Origin: DATBLE01 sp046732255
Lineage (GTDB): Bacteria > Actinomycetota > Thermoleophilia > Gaiellales > Gaiellaceae
Assembly: GCA_046732255.1 (NCBI GenBank)
Contig: JBKPMR010000007.1
Span: forward strand, 1-50,656
Direction of reading: 5' to 3'
Length of the DNA stretch: 50,656 nucleotides
Numbering within the stretch: position 1 is the stretch's first letter; each line of letters begins with the position of its first letter. This document shows positions 1 to 7,028 of this stretch, piece after piece. The notes beneath the pieces were generated by a model. It was not told the DNA's origin. It searched no databases and saw nothing but the letters and a program-made list of their open reading frames with translations. The position numbers and the translations under genes are program-made.

Positions 1-2
1 AA

Positions 3-72
3 GCGCCCGACCGGGGTCGAACCGGTGATTAGAGCTTGGAAGGCTCTCGTGTTACCGCTACACCACGGGCGC
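3..72 (-). tRNA. tRNA-Gly(TCC)
   Basis: The reverse strand folds into a complete cloverleaf. The acceptor arms are GCGCCCG and CGGGCGC, the D stem is GTGT/ACAC, and the anticodon stem AGAGC/GCTCT encloses loop CTTCCAA, giving anticodon TCC. The T arm is ACCGG-TTCGACC-CCGGT. No CCA tail is encoded, so the CCA-adding enzyme at 25.5-26.6 kb would be needed to finish it. The length of 70 nt suits a glycine tRNA with a short D loop. Confidence 0.95.
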
Positions 73-79
73 GCACGAC

Positions 80-85
80 TAGCGT
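80..85 (+). promoter_or_regulatory. -10 box of a leaderless promoter (TAGCGT)
   Basis: TAGCGT fits the TAnnnT -10 consensus and ends 7 nt before the GTG at 93. Transcription would therefore start on or next to the start codon. This spacing recurs at several other genes in the window. It decides the start of the CtaG-like gene, because longer frames would run into the tRNA. Confidence 0.45.
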
Positions 86-92
86 ACCGCCG

Positions 93-869
93 GTGGATCC
101 GTATCGCTGGTCCTGGGACGCCGACGCACTGGTCGTCATCCCGGGGATGGCAGCGGCCTACGCGATCGCGCTGACTCGCTTCCCCGCCCCACGGTGGCGG
201 ATCGTCTATTTCGCGTCGGGCTGCGTGCTGATGCTCGCGGTCCAGATCACGCCGCTCGACACGCTCGCGCTCCACTACCTGCTCGTCATGCACCTGCTGC
301 AGAACGTCGTCCTCGCCGAGTGGGGCCCGCTGCTCGTCGTCGTCGGACTCACCCCGGCGATGGCGCGGGAGCTCGAGCGAATCCCCGGTGCCCGCCTGCT
401 GACCCACCCTCTGGTCTCCTTGCCTCTCTGGCTCGGCGCGTACTACGTCTGGCACCTGCCCTGGGCCTACGACGCGGCGCTCCGGCACCAGTGGACGATC
501 CTCCATCTCGAGCACGCGACGTACTTCTTTGCCGGCTGCCTGCTCTGGTGGCCGGTCCTGCACGGACGGCGCTCGAGCGGCGAGAAGGCCGTCTACCTGT
601 TCGCGGCCTTCGTGCTCGGCAGCCCGCTCGGCCTGCTGCTGGCGCTTCTGCCCCACCCCGTCTACCACTTCTACGACCACGTCCCGCGGCTCTGGGGCCT
701 GTCGCCCCTGACCGACCAGCAGCTCGCCGGCGTGACCATGGCGTCTGAGCAGGCGATCGTCCTGTTCGCCGCGATGGCCTTCTACCTCCTGCGCTTCCTC
801 GACGAGGAAGGCCGGGCCGACGCCTACCGCGCGCCGACGGTCAGAGGAGGCAGTCCTCGATCGCCTTGA
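93..869 (+). CDS. CtaG-family (caa3_CtaG) cytochrome c oxidase assembly membrane protein
   Basis: A 258-residue polytopic membrane protein of the caa3-type CtaG family, which is linked to assembly of the copper centres of cytochrome oxidase. Diagnostic stretches are MHLLQN, WHLPWAYDAAL, HLEHATYFFAG and the late MASEQAIVLF helix; the His-rich segments at helix ends are typical. The open frame extends back into tRNA-Gly, so the GTG at 93, 7 nt after a TAGCGT box, was chosen. No oxidase subunit gene is adjacent. Its 3' end overlaps the convergent lipoprotein gene by 29 nt. The family call is firm; the role in copper delivery is family knowledge. Confidence 0.82.
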   Translation: MDPYRWSWDADALVVIPGMAAAYAIALTRFPAPRWRIVYFASGCVLMLAVQITPLDTLALHYLLVMHLLQNVVLAEWGPLLVVVGLTPAMARELERIPGARLLTHPLVSLPLWLGAYYVWHLPWAYDAALRHQWTILHLEHATYFFAGCLLWWPVLHGRRSSGEKAVYLFAAFVLGSPLGLLLALLPHPVYHFYDHVPRLWGLSPLTDQQLAGVTMASEQAIVLFAAMAFYLLRFLDEEGRADAYRAPTVRGGSPRSP

Positions 870-1233
870 CGTACCCGTCGAGCGGATGGATCGACCAGAG
901 CACGACGGCGTTGCCGTTCGCGTGCAGCACGTCCAGGAGGCCGATGTTCTTCCCGCGGAATCGCTGGTACGCGCGGACGATCCGCTCTGCGCCGTCCCGG
1001 TCGTTCCCGAAGGAGACGATCGCGGTGTTGGTGCCGAAGTGAACCGCGAATGAGCCGCCTTCCGCCGCGGAGGCGACGAGATCAGACGCAGGCGGGTCCG
1101 TCACCACGCGGCCGTTCTGGACGAGGCATGCCCGTGACTTCGCAGCCGAGTACGTCTTCGTGCCGCCGCCGCATCCGGCGATGCCGAGGGCGGCGACCAG
1201 GACCAGCAGTAGCAAGGGGCCTCGTCTGGGCAT
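841..1233 (-). CDS. Small secreted lipoprotein of unknown function
   Basis: A 130-residue protein beginning with a basic n-region, a leucine/valine-rich h-region and a lipobox LGIAGC, so it is probably cleaved and lipidated at Cys21 and anchored outside the membrane. The mature part (about 110 residues) contains one further Cys pair (CLVQ near the start, DCLL at the C-terminus) that could form a disulfide. I do not recognise a domain. ATG start at 1233. Its end overlaps the CtaG gene tail-to-tail. A second unrelated lipoprotein lies at 11.5-12.0 kb. Confidence 0.75.
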   Translation of the reverse strand: MPRRGPLLLLVLVAALGIAGCGGGTKTYSAAKSRACLVQNGRVVTDPPASDLVASAAEGGSFAVHFGTNTAIVSFGNDRDGAERIVRAYQRFRGKNIGLLDVLHANGNAVVLWSIHPLDGYVKAIEDCLL

Positions 1234-1483
1234 CGCGCGATTTTGTCACGCAGAGCTGACCGCGCCACGTCTCTACGAGCCGTGTCGCAATTTGCGAGAA
1301 GTTCTGTGACCCGACCTCTTGCATCGCGCATGCCTGGCGTCATACAGTGCGGATGCGCCGAGCACGGGGCGTGAGTAGGTCGAAGCCGAGCCGAGCAACA
1401 GGTACGCGCAAGCGGATGGTTGGTCGGGTCGGTGGACGAAAGCGAACCCGGCTCGGCGAATTGTTGGTCCGAGGCCGACCTCT

Positions 1484-2383
1484 TCAGCCGTCCAGCGCGC
1501 TGCGCAAGAAGAAGAGCAGGTTCGCCGGCCGCTCGGCCAGGCGCCTCATCAGGTACGGGTACCAGTCGGGCCCGAAGGGAGTCGCGATCAGCACCCGCCG
1601 GCCCTGGTGGACGAGCTCGAGCTGGAGCTGCGTCCTGACGCCGTAGAGCATCTGAAGCTCCATCCGGTCGGGGCCGGCGTCGAGCGCGATCGCCTTGTCG
1701 ATCCGCCGCTCGTCGTGGGTCGCAACCGCGGTGAACGCCGCCTCCGCGACGCACCGCTCGACCAGCCGGTCGTAGGCGGCGTCGACGTCGGCCTTCTTCG
1801 GGTACGCGACCGATGCCGGCTCCTTGTACGCGCCCTTGACGATGCGTAGGTTGGGCCGGAGCGGGAGCAGCGACTCGAGGTCGTCGGGCGTCCGGTACAG
1901 GTACGCCTGGAGAACGGTGCCGACGTTGTCGTGGCCGGCCTGCCGGAGCCGGCGGTAGATCCTGAGCGTCGCGTCGACGAGCGACGAGTCCTCCATGTCG
2001 ATCCGGACGAAGTTGTCGAGGCGAGCGGCCTCGATCACCAGCCGCTCGAGGTTCGCGTAGCCGAGCTCCTCGTCCAGGACCGCCCCGAGGTGGGACGGCT
2101 TCACCGAGATGTTCGTCTGCAGCCGCTCTGTGTCGATGCGCTGCAAGATCTCCTCGTACGTCTGCCTCACCTGCTCCGCTTCCGCCTGGTCGGCGACGTT
2201 CTCGCCGAGCAGGGTGGTGTTGGTGCGCAGCCCCTGCCCGTTCAGGCGCCGCAGCGTGACGACCACCTCGTCGAGCGTCTCACCGCCGACGAAACGGGAC
2301 GCTCCGAGCCGCATGCCGTACTTGTCGACGAAGCTCCGCAGACGCGGGCTGTCCGCGGCGGCAAGAATGAGGCTCCGCAGCAC
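1484..2383 (-). CDS. Proline dehydrogenase
   Basis: A monofunctional FAD-dependent proline dehydrogenase of 299 residues, which oxidises L-proline to pyrroline-5-carboxylate. The TIM-barrel signatures are visible: IVKGAYKEP (the RLVKGAY-type substrate motif) and, near the C-terminus, DWYPYLMRRLAERPAN, in which the two Arg residues bind the substrate carboxylate. The open frame continues upstream into the preceding gene without homology, so the GTG at 2383, 7 nt after the stop of the DHDPS-like gene, was chosen. No P5C dehydrogenase gene is adjacent. Probably cotranscribed with the upstream lyase gene. Confidence 0.9.
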   Translation of the reverse strand: MLRSLILAAADSPRLRSFVDKYGMRLGASRFVGGETLDEVVVTLRRLNGQGLRTNTTLLGENVADQAEAEQVRQTYEEILQRIDTERLQTNISVKPSHLGAVLDEELGYANLERLVIEAARLDNFVRIDMEDSSLVDATLRIYRRLRQAGHDNVGTVLQAYLYRTPDDLESLLPLRPNLRIVKGAYKEPASVAYPKKADVDAAYDRLVERCVAEAAFTAVATHDERRIDKAIALDAGPDRMELQMLYGVRTQLQLELVHQGRRVLIATPFGPDWYPYLMRRLAERPANLLFFLRSALDG

Positions 2384-2390
2384 GCCCGGC

Positions 2391-3239
2391 TCAGACGGCC
2401 TGCAGCACGCGATCGAGCAGCGTGTCGAGCTCGGCCCGCTCCTCTGCAGTAAGCCCCCGCAGCGGCAGTCGCACGTCCTCGCCGATCGCCACACCCCGCC
2501 GAACGAGAACGTGCTTGAGCGCCGCATGACGCGGGAAGCGGTCGACCTCCGTTCGCAGCGAGCCCGGGTCGACGTCCTCGCCGCGAACGGCGGCGGCGAC
2601 GATCTCCGGGAATGCCGAGGCAAGTGCGGAGACCGCCCCGACCGCACCTGCGTCCTTGCCCGGGCCGATCAACCCCTCGTAGCCGACGAAGACGTCGAGA
2701 CCCTCGACGAGGTACGGCTCGAGCTGTTCCCAGGTCCGGTCGGACACCTTCATCCCTGCGAGGTTCGGCGCGCGCTCCCTCAGCCGCTCCACCACGGCGG
2801 GCGGCACCGCGTAGCCGCTCGTGATCGCGAACTCGTAGACGTAGAACGGGAGCGGCGCACAGGCTGCTGCGGCGGCGGTGAAGTGCTCGAGCTGGGCGGC
2901 CTCGTCGAGGGCGAAGTACGGCGGAGCGATCACGGCAACCGCGTCGGCTCCGATCTCGGCCGCGTGCGTCGCGAGCGCGACCGTGTCGGCGGTGGACTGC
3001 GCGCCGGCGTGCACCGCGATCTGCAGCCGGCCCGCGGAAGCCTCGAGGAAGAGCTCGGCGGCACGGCGGCGTTCCGGAAGAGTGAGCAGGATGCCCTCGC
3101 CGTTCGTCCCGAGCGCGAGGAGCCCGTCGAGCCCGCCGCCGGCGAGGAAGTCGGCGACGGGCCCGAACCCATCCTCGTCCAGGGCGGCGCCGCCGTTCGA
3201 GAGCGGCGTGACCGAAGCGGCGAGCGCTCCCTTCAGCAC
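2391..3239 (-). CDS. Dihydrodipicolinate synthase / N-acetylneuraminate lyase superfamily protein
   Basis: A 282-residue TIM-barrel class I aldolase. It shows the pyruvate-binding GTNGEG motif (family G-T/S-x-G-E), the catalytic Tyr in FYVYEF, and the Schiff-base Lys in AGMKVS. The GTG at 3239 gives the usual length; the frame upstream of it is antisense filler over the M15 gene. Substrate is uncertain: true DapA, KDG-type aldolases and the hydroxyproline-pathway deaminase share this fold. Its place directly before proline dehydrogenase (7-nt gap) favours amino-acid or imino-acid catabolism over lysine synthesis, which is inference from context. Confidence 0.8.
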   Translation of the reverse strand: MLKGALAASVTPLSNGGAALDEDGFGPVADFLAGGGLDGLLALGTNGEGILLTLPERRRAAELFLEASAGRLQIAVHAGAQSTADTVALATHAAEIGADAVAVIAPPYFALDEAAQLEHFTAAAAACAPLPFYVYEFAITSGYAVPPAVVERLRERAPNLAGMKVSDRTWEQLEPYLVEGLDVFVGYEGLIGPGKDAGAVGAVSALASAFPEIVAAAVRGEDVDPGSLRTEVDRFPRHAALKHVLVRRGVAIGEDVRLPLRGLTAEERAELDTLLDRVLQAV

Positions 3240-3249
3240 GCGGGCGACT

Positions 3250-3864
3250 CTATCGGCCGTTGACGGAGAAGTGCTGGTAGTCCCGGACCGATCCGCCCCA
3301 GCTCCCTCCCCATCCCCAGCCCACCGACCGGAACGCCTCGACGAGCACACCGCCCTCGTACGCCATGCCGGGCCGGTGTCGCGACCGATCGAGGTACGGC
3401 GCGCTCGCGCGGTGGGAGCTCGTCCCACCGCTCACGTAGGGGTTCTCGATCGGGTTGACGTCGATCGCGCGTCCGTAGGCGTGGTTCGACCAGTGCGTCG
3501 AACCGGTCGCCGTTCGGCAGTTGAACGCCGAGGTGTTGTCGGCCTCGATCGACCGGTAGTCGTCGCCGCCGTAGCGGTCGACCGGCTCCATGCGGCGGAT
3601 CGGGAACCGTGCCGCGTAGAGCTGCGCGAAGGCGGCCGCGAGTGCGCGCGTGGCGTCGCGGTTCGCGATCAGCCGCCCGGTGTGGTCGCGGCCGTCGAAC
3701 CCGCGGTACGTCAGCGTGATCAGACGCAGGTGGGAGAGTGCGACGGGACAGCCGCGATGCCAGGAGACGCCGACCATCTGGGCGCGCATGCTCGCTGGGA
3801 CCGGCTGGACGCGAGCGTGGTAGCCGGTCGAGAGCAGAGCGACGACGAGGGTGGCCACGACCAA
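3250..3864 (-). CDS. M15-family metallopeptidase (D-Ala-D-Ala/L-Ala-D-Glu carboxypeptidase-like), exported
   Basis: A 204-residue protein with a short N-terminal hydrophobic segment (VVATLVVALLSTG) and an M15-type zinc site. The first ligands lie in SNHAYGRAIDVNP (His and Asp of the SxHxxGxAxD motif), and the last His is in DYQHFS at the C-terminus. Such enzymes trim peptidoglycan peptides outside the membrane. The start is TTG at 3864, 5 nt past the 3' end of tRNA-Pro on the same strand, so it may be expressed by read-through from the tRNA promoter. The precise bond cut cannot be told from sequence. Confidence 0.82.
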   Translation of the reverse strand: MVVATLVVALLSTGYHARVQPVPASMRAQMVGVSWHRGCPVALSHLRLITLTYRGFDGRDHTGRLIANRDATRALAAAFAQLYAARFPIRRMEPVDRYGGDDYRSIEADNTSAFNCRTATGSTHWSNHAYGRAIDVNPIENPYVSGGTSSHRASAPYLDRSRHRPGMAYEGGVLVEAFRSVGWGWGGSWGGSVRDYQHFSVNGR

Positions 3865-3869
3865 GGTAG

Positions 3870-3943
3870 TCGGGGCGGGCAGACTCGAACTGCCGACTTC
3901 TGCCTCCCAAAGGCAGCGCTCTACCAGGCTGAGCTACGCCCCG
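3870..3943 (-). tRNA. tRNA-Pro(TGG)
   Basis: The reverse strand gives a cloverleaf with acceptor CGGGGCG/CGCCCCG, D arm containing AGCTCAGCCTGGTAGAGC, anticodon stem CTGCC/GGCAG around loop TTTGGGA (anticodon TGG), and T arm GGCAG-TTCGAGT-CTGCC. The discriminator base is A and CCA is not encoded. Total length is 74 nt. Confidence 0.95.
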
Positions 3944-3979
3944 CGTGCCCTCAGTGTAGGTGGATAACGTGCCGACGCC

Positions 3980-4930
3980 GTGACCGACGTCGCCTACCTC
4001 CCGGCTGAGAGCGTCGCGCGCGAGCGACAACCCGCAGTCGGGTACGCGATGGCGCTCGGGGCCGGGACGCTGTTCGCGGTCAACGGGACGGTGTCGAAGG
4101 TGATCCTCGAGTCTGGGATGTCGTCGCTGCGGCTGACGCAGGTGCGCTCGACCGGCGCGCTGATCGGCCTGGCGCTGATCATCCTCGTGACCCGCCCGCA
4201 GGATCTGAGGACCAGCCGGCGCGAGCTTCTCTTCCTCGCGGCCTTCGGCGTCTTCGGCGTCGCGCTCGTCCAGCTCTTCTACTTCCTCGCGATCCACCGG
4301 CTCGAGATCGGCGTCTCGCTGCTGATCCAGTACCTGGGCCCGCTGCTCGTCGCGCTGTTCGCCTTCTTCGTCCTGAAGGAGCACGTACGTGGCCGAATCT
4401 GGATCGCGCTGGCGCTCGCCCTCGGCGGGATGACGCTCGTCGTCGACCTGTGGCACGGCGTCTCGCTCGACGGACTGGGCGTGCTCTTCTCGCTCTGCTC
4501 GGCCGTGACCTTCGCCGGGTACATGCTGCTCGCCGAACGGGCGGTCGGCCGCCGCGACCCGATCTCGCTCCTGTGCTACGGGTTCTTCTTCGCGACCCTC
4601 TTCTGGGCGATCGCACAGCCGTGGTGGAGCTTTCCCTTCGACCTGCCGGGCCAATCGGTCTCGCTCCTGGGCCGGCTGCCGGACGTGCACCTGCCGATCT
4701 GGCTTCTGCTCACCTGGATGATTCTGCTCGGGACGATCATCCCGTTCTTCCTGATCGTCGGATCGATGCGGCACATCACGGCGACCCGGGCGGGGATCCT
4801 GGCGATGGTCGAGCCAGTGGTGGCAAGCATCGTCGCGTACGCGTGGCTCGGCGAGACACTGAACGGGGCCACGCTGGTCGGCGGCGCCGTCGTCCTCTGC
4901 GGAATCGTGCTCGCCCAGACCGCACGCTGA
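3980..4930 (+). CDS. EamA/DMT-superfamily transporter
   Basis: A 316-residue integral membrane protein with about ten hydrophobic helices in two repeated halves, as expected of the drug/metabolite transporter EamA family. Typical positions are the helix-4/5 region YLGPLLVALFAFFVLKE and its counterpart MVEPVVASIVAYAWLGE, the repeated P-x-x-x-x-x-x-A(y) pattern ending in a conserved Glu. Substrate is unknown; family members export amino acids and metabolites. GTG start at 3980, 9 nt after a TAACGT box; the divergent neighbour is tRNA-Pro. Confidence 0.85.
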   Translation: MTDVAYLPAESVARERQPAVGYAMALGAGTLFAVNGTVSKVILESGMSSLRLTQVRSTGALIGLALIILVTRPQDLRTSRRELLFLAAFGVFGVALVQLFYFLAIHRLEIGVSLLIQYLGPLLVALFAFFVLKEHVRGRIWIALALALGGMTLVVDLWHGVSLDGLGVLFSLCSAVTFAGYMLLAERAVGRRDPISLLCYGFFFATLFWAIAQPWWSFPFDLPGQSVSLLGRLPDVHLPIWLLLTWMILLGTIIPFFLIVGSMRHITATRAGILAMVEPVVASIVAYAWLGETLNGATLVGGAVVLCGIVLAQTAR

Positions 4931-4972
4931 TCCGACTCCCGGGTTGCAAAGATGGGCCTAACGGCCTATTGG

Positions 4973-5104
4973 CGGCGACAAAAGCTCGGATTACGCTGGG
5001 GCCACTGGGCGATGCGAACTGCGGTCGGCCACTGGCCGTCATAGAAGCCGCGGTGAGCACTCGGAAAAGCCCGCTGCGCCGACCCCCCCGAGCAGCGGGC
5101 TTTT
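4973..5104 (+). ncRNA. Candidate small RNA between the EamA gene and ispH
   Basis: A 408-nt stretch (4931-5338) lacks a convincing gene. It contains a weak promoter-like pair, TTGCAA at 4944-4949 and TATTGG at 4967-4972 with a 17-nt spacer, an internal hairpin around CGGCCACTGGCCG near 5020-5040, and a strong terminator at 5065-5104. Together these could define a transcript of about 130 nt. The terminator loop holds seven consecutive C residues, reminiscent of actinobacterial 6C RNA, but a second C-rich loop was not found. It could equally be an attenuator or leader. Confidence 0.25.
5065..5104 (+). terminator. Intrinsic terminator, 13-bp stem with T tail
   Basis: AAAAGCCCGCTGC at 5065-5077 pairs perfectly with GCAGCGGGCTTTT at 5092-5104 across a 14-nt loop that contains seven Cs. 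The A run at the base and the T run at the end make it usable in both directions, but no reverse gene ends here. It terminates the EamA gene or the candidate small RNA. Confidence 0.65.
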
Positions 5105-5113
5105 CCATTTCAA

Positions 5114-5160
5114 TGATGAGCACGGAGAGGGACTGGCCCGACGGGCCTGTCCCCGGTTCC
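5114..5160 (+). repeat. 47-nt palindromic repeat, copy R1
   Basis: It starts TGATGAGCACGGAGAG and ends CCCCGGTTCC, like copies R2-R4. The hairpin here is GGGACTGGCCCG-A-CGGGCCTGTCCC (5129-5153), 11 of 12 positions paired. Relative to R3, two stem pairs have changed on both strands (T-A to C-G), so pairing is conserved while sequence differs. It lies in the gap upstream of ispH. Confidence 0.85.
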
Positions 5161-5324
5161 GTTTCGCTTCGCAGGCCGGGCAAAGCTCGGCCGCTCGCTC
5201 GCGCTCCGCGCGGGGAACTGCCACTGCCAGCAGCGATCTGAATCAGCTTCGTTCTGGACGAGACGGTTCTGTGACAGGCCCGGGCCGGGTTCGGTTGGAC
5301 ACCATGGTGTCGCTCGGGCGGGGC

Positions 5325-5330
5325 TACCAT
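5325..5330 (+). promoter_or_regulatory. -10 box before ispH (TACCAT)
   Basis: TACCAT matches TAnnnT and ends 8 nt before the GTG start of ispH at 5339. No Shine-Dalgarno sequence precedes the GTG, so a leaderless transcript is likely. Confidence 0.4.
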
Positions 5331-5338
5331 CATCGTTT

Positions 5339-6283
5339 GTGGTAGCGCGGCTGCTTCTTGCCTCGCCCCGCGGATACTGCGCGGGCGTCGAGCGGGCCGT
5401 GGAGACGGTCGAGCGCGCATTGGAGCTGCACGGCGCGCCGGTCTACGTCCGGCGCCAGATCGTCCACAACGCCCACGTCGTGCACGAGCTCGAGCAGCGC
5501 GGCGCGGTCTTCGTCGAGAGCGAGGAGGATCCGCCGGCAGGCTCCCTGCTCGTGCTCTCCGCTCACGGCGTCGAGCCCGACGTCCACGCGCGGGCGGCGA
5601 CCCGGCGGCTGCGGACGATCGACGCGGTCTGTCCGCTCGTGACCCGCGTGCACACGGCCGTGAAGCGCTACGCCGCCGACGGCTACACCGTGCTCCTCGT
5701 GGGTCATCCCGACCACGACGAGGTGATCGGCACGCGCGGGGAGGCGCCCGATCAGACGATCGTCGTCGAAACGGTCGCCGACGCCGAGCTAGTGACGGTG
5801 CCCGACGCGACGAGGGTGGCATACGCGACGCAGACCACGCTCTCGGTCGACGAGACCGCGGAGATCGTCGCCGTGCTCCGGCAGCGGTTCCCGGGCATCG
5901 CCGGGCCGGACGAGGGCGACATCTGCTACGCGACCACGAACCGGCAGCAGGCGGTGAAGGACCTCGCCGCCGACGTCGACGTCATGCTCGTCATCGGCTC
6001 GCGGAACAGCTCGAACTCGAACCGGCTCGTCGAGACGGCACGGGCTGCGGGCGTCGAGGCGCACCTGATCGAGGACGAGGGCGCAATCGAAGAGCGGTGG
6101 TTTGCCGGGGCCGAGACGGCCGGGTTGACCGCCGGCGCGTCGGCACCCGAGCACCTCGTGCGGCGCGTCTGCGACTGGTTCCGTGCCCGGCAGGTGGAGA
6201 TCGTCGGCGAGGAGAAGCAGCCGGCCGAGGACGTCGTCTTCCGGCTCCCCACCCAGGTTCGCCGGATCGTGTCTGCCGCCTAG
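5339..6283 (+). CDS. ispH: 4-hydroxy-3-methylbut-2-enyl diphosphate reductase
   Basis: The last enzyme of the MEP isoprenoid pathway, which reduces HMBPP to IPP and DMAPP with an iron-sulfur cluster. The 314-residue protein has the three invariant cluster ligands Cys14 (GYCAGV), Cys98 (DAVCPLV) and Cys196 (DICYATTN), plus the HNAHVV, SAHGV and SSNSNRL motifs. The GTG at 5339 places Cys14 at the usual distance from the N-terminus. It stands alone on the forward strand, converging on the RAYT and ileS. Its final residues end 14 nt before the left REP-like repeat. Confidence 0.96.
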   Translation: MVARLLLASPRGYCAGVERAVETVERALELHGAPVYVRRQIVHNAHVVHELEQRGAVFVESEEDPPAGSLLVLSAHGVEPDVHARAATRRLRTIDAVCPLVTRVHTAVKRYAADGYTVLLVGHPDHDEVIGTRGEAPDQTIVVETVADAELVTVPDATRVAYATQTTLSVDETAEIVAVLRQRFPGIAGPDEGDICYATTNRQQAVKDLAADVDVMLVIGSRNSSNSNRLVETARAAGVEAHLIEDEGAIEERWFAGAETAGLTAGASAPEHLVRRVCDWFRARQVEIVGEEKQPAEDVVFRLPTQVRRIVSAA

Positions 6284-6297
6284 TGGACGAACTGTTC

Positions 6298-6328
6298 CAC
6301 TCTCGTAGGGGGTCTGACCCCCTACGAG
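6298..6328 (+). repeat. Left REP-like palindrome of the RAYT unit
   Basis: CTCGTAGGGGGTC at 6302-6314 and GACCCCCTACGAG at 6316-6328 form a perfect 13-bp inverted repeat around a single T. A GTAG tetranucleotide (6305-6308) precedes the hairpin core and its complement CTAC follows it. GTAG-like tetranucleotides next to the hairpin are known recognition marks of RAYTs in enterobacteria. Confidence 0.75.
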
Positions 6329-6359
6329 ATCGTGAAGCGTCCTCCACAGCCATTCGAGG

Positions 6360-6899
6360 CTACTCCACGAAGTCCCGGAGTTGCTCTACCGCGACCGCAC
6401 GGTCATGTCCGAAGAGTCCGAGCACTTCTCCTTCGGCCAGGTGTGGCCAGCGCCTTCCGACGCCTATCAGACCGGCGGAGCTTGACCAGCGCCAGTCCGC
6501 CGGTGTCGCGCAGAGGCCCGCCTCGACTGGATTCCTCGCGATGTAGCGGATGCACCAGAGCAGGTGACCCGGCTCGCTGACGACGGCAGACCCGTAGCGC
6601 GCTCGGAACAGGTGACCGAGGCGCACGTGACGCCGGTTGAAGGCGACTGCATAGCGGCTGTTTAGCTCCTGCATGCCTGCGGCGATGTTCGCGTGCTTGG
6701 TGCGGAACATCAGGTGATCGTGGGTCCCCATCAGCGCGAAGCTGAGACACGTCCATTCGTATTTGTTCAGGACTTCGGCGAAGACCGAGAGGAAGTACCG
6801 CCTGTCCACGTCGTCGACGAAGAGGTGCCACCGGTCGGTGGCATTGCCGGTGACGTGGTAGAGCGTGTTCGGGGCCTGGACGCGGAGTGGACGCGGCAC
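6360..6899 (-). CDS. REP-associated tyrosine transposase (RAYT, Y1/HUH family)
   Basis: A 179-residue single-domain HUH transposase related to IS200/IS605 TnpA. The N-terminal part reads YHVTGNATDRWHLF, the HUH pair is His60-Asp-His62 (THDHLMF), and the catalytic Tyr is probably Tyr119 in RYIARNPVEAGL, a hallmark of RAYTs. Unlike IS200, RAYTs are usually single copy, domesticated, and act on short REP palindromes. This agrees with the two palindromes flanking the gene. Start GTG at 6899. The frame is intact, so activity is possible. Whether it also mobilised the other palindromic families in the window is unknown. Confidence 0.9.
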   Translation of the reverse strand: MPRPLRVQAPNTLYHVTGNATDRWHLFVDDVDRRYFLSVFAEVLNKYEWTCLSFALMGTHDHLMFRTKHANIAAGMQELNSRYAVAFNRRHVRLGHLFRARYGSAVVSEPGHLLWCIRYIARNPVEAGLCATPADWRWSSSAGLIGVGRRWPHLAEGEVLGLFGHDRAVAVEQLRDFVE

Positions 6900-6965
6900 G
6901 ACCCGACGGTAGACGCGCCGACAGGGTGGCGGAGGCGCGTTGCGTCATCCGTTTCGGTCCTGGCG

Positions 6966-6990
6966 CACTCTCGTACGGGGTCTGACCCCG
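6966..6990 (+). repeat. Right REP-like palindrome of the RAYT unit
   Basis: It repeats the left element directly (CACTCTCGTAC followed by GGGGTCTGACCCC), but the palindrome is shorter: CGGGGTC at 6976-6982 and GACCCCG at 6984-6990 around one T. The outer GTAG/CTAC pair of the left copy is degenerate here. It ends 38 nt past the ileS stop codon. Confidence 0.7.
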
Positions 6991-7028
6991 AGGTGCCGAC
7001 TTGCGCAGCCGCTCGGGCCGCGCCCCGA

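Larger units (their letters stand above)
6298..6990. mobile_element. RAYT-REP unit (transposase gene with flanking palindromes)
   Basis: The Y1 transposase gene 6360-6899 is bracketed by a 24-nt direct repeat with 23 of 24 positions identical (6298-6321 and 6966-6989). Each copy begins CACTCTCGTA and carries the palindrome GGGGTCTGACCCC. The unit sits between the 3' ends of the convergent genes ispH and ileS, a typical site for REP elements. No target-site duplication can be identified with confidence. Confidence 0.7.

Noticed and set aside
4973..5104. Assignment as 6C RNA
   Set aside because: Only one C-rich loop is present; the family needs two hairpins with at least six Cs each. Kept as an unclassified candidate.
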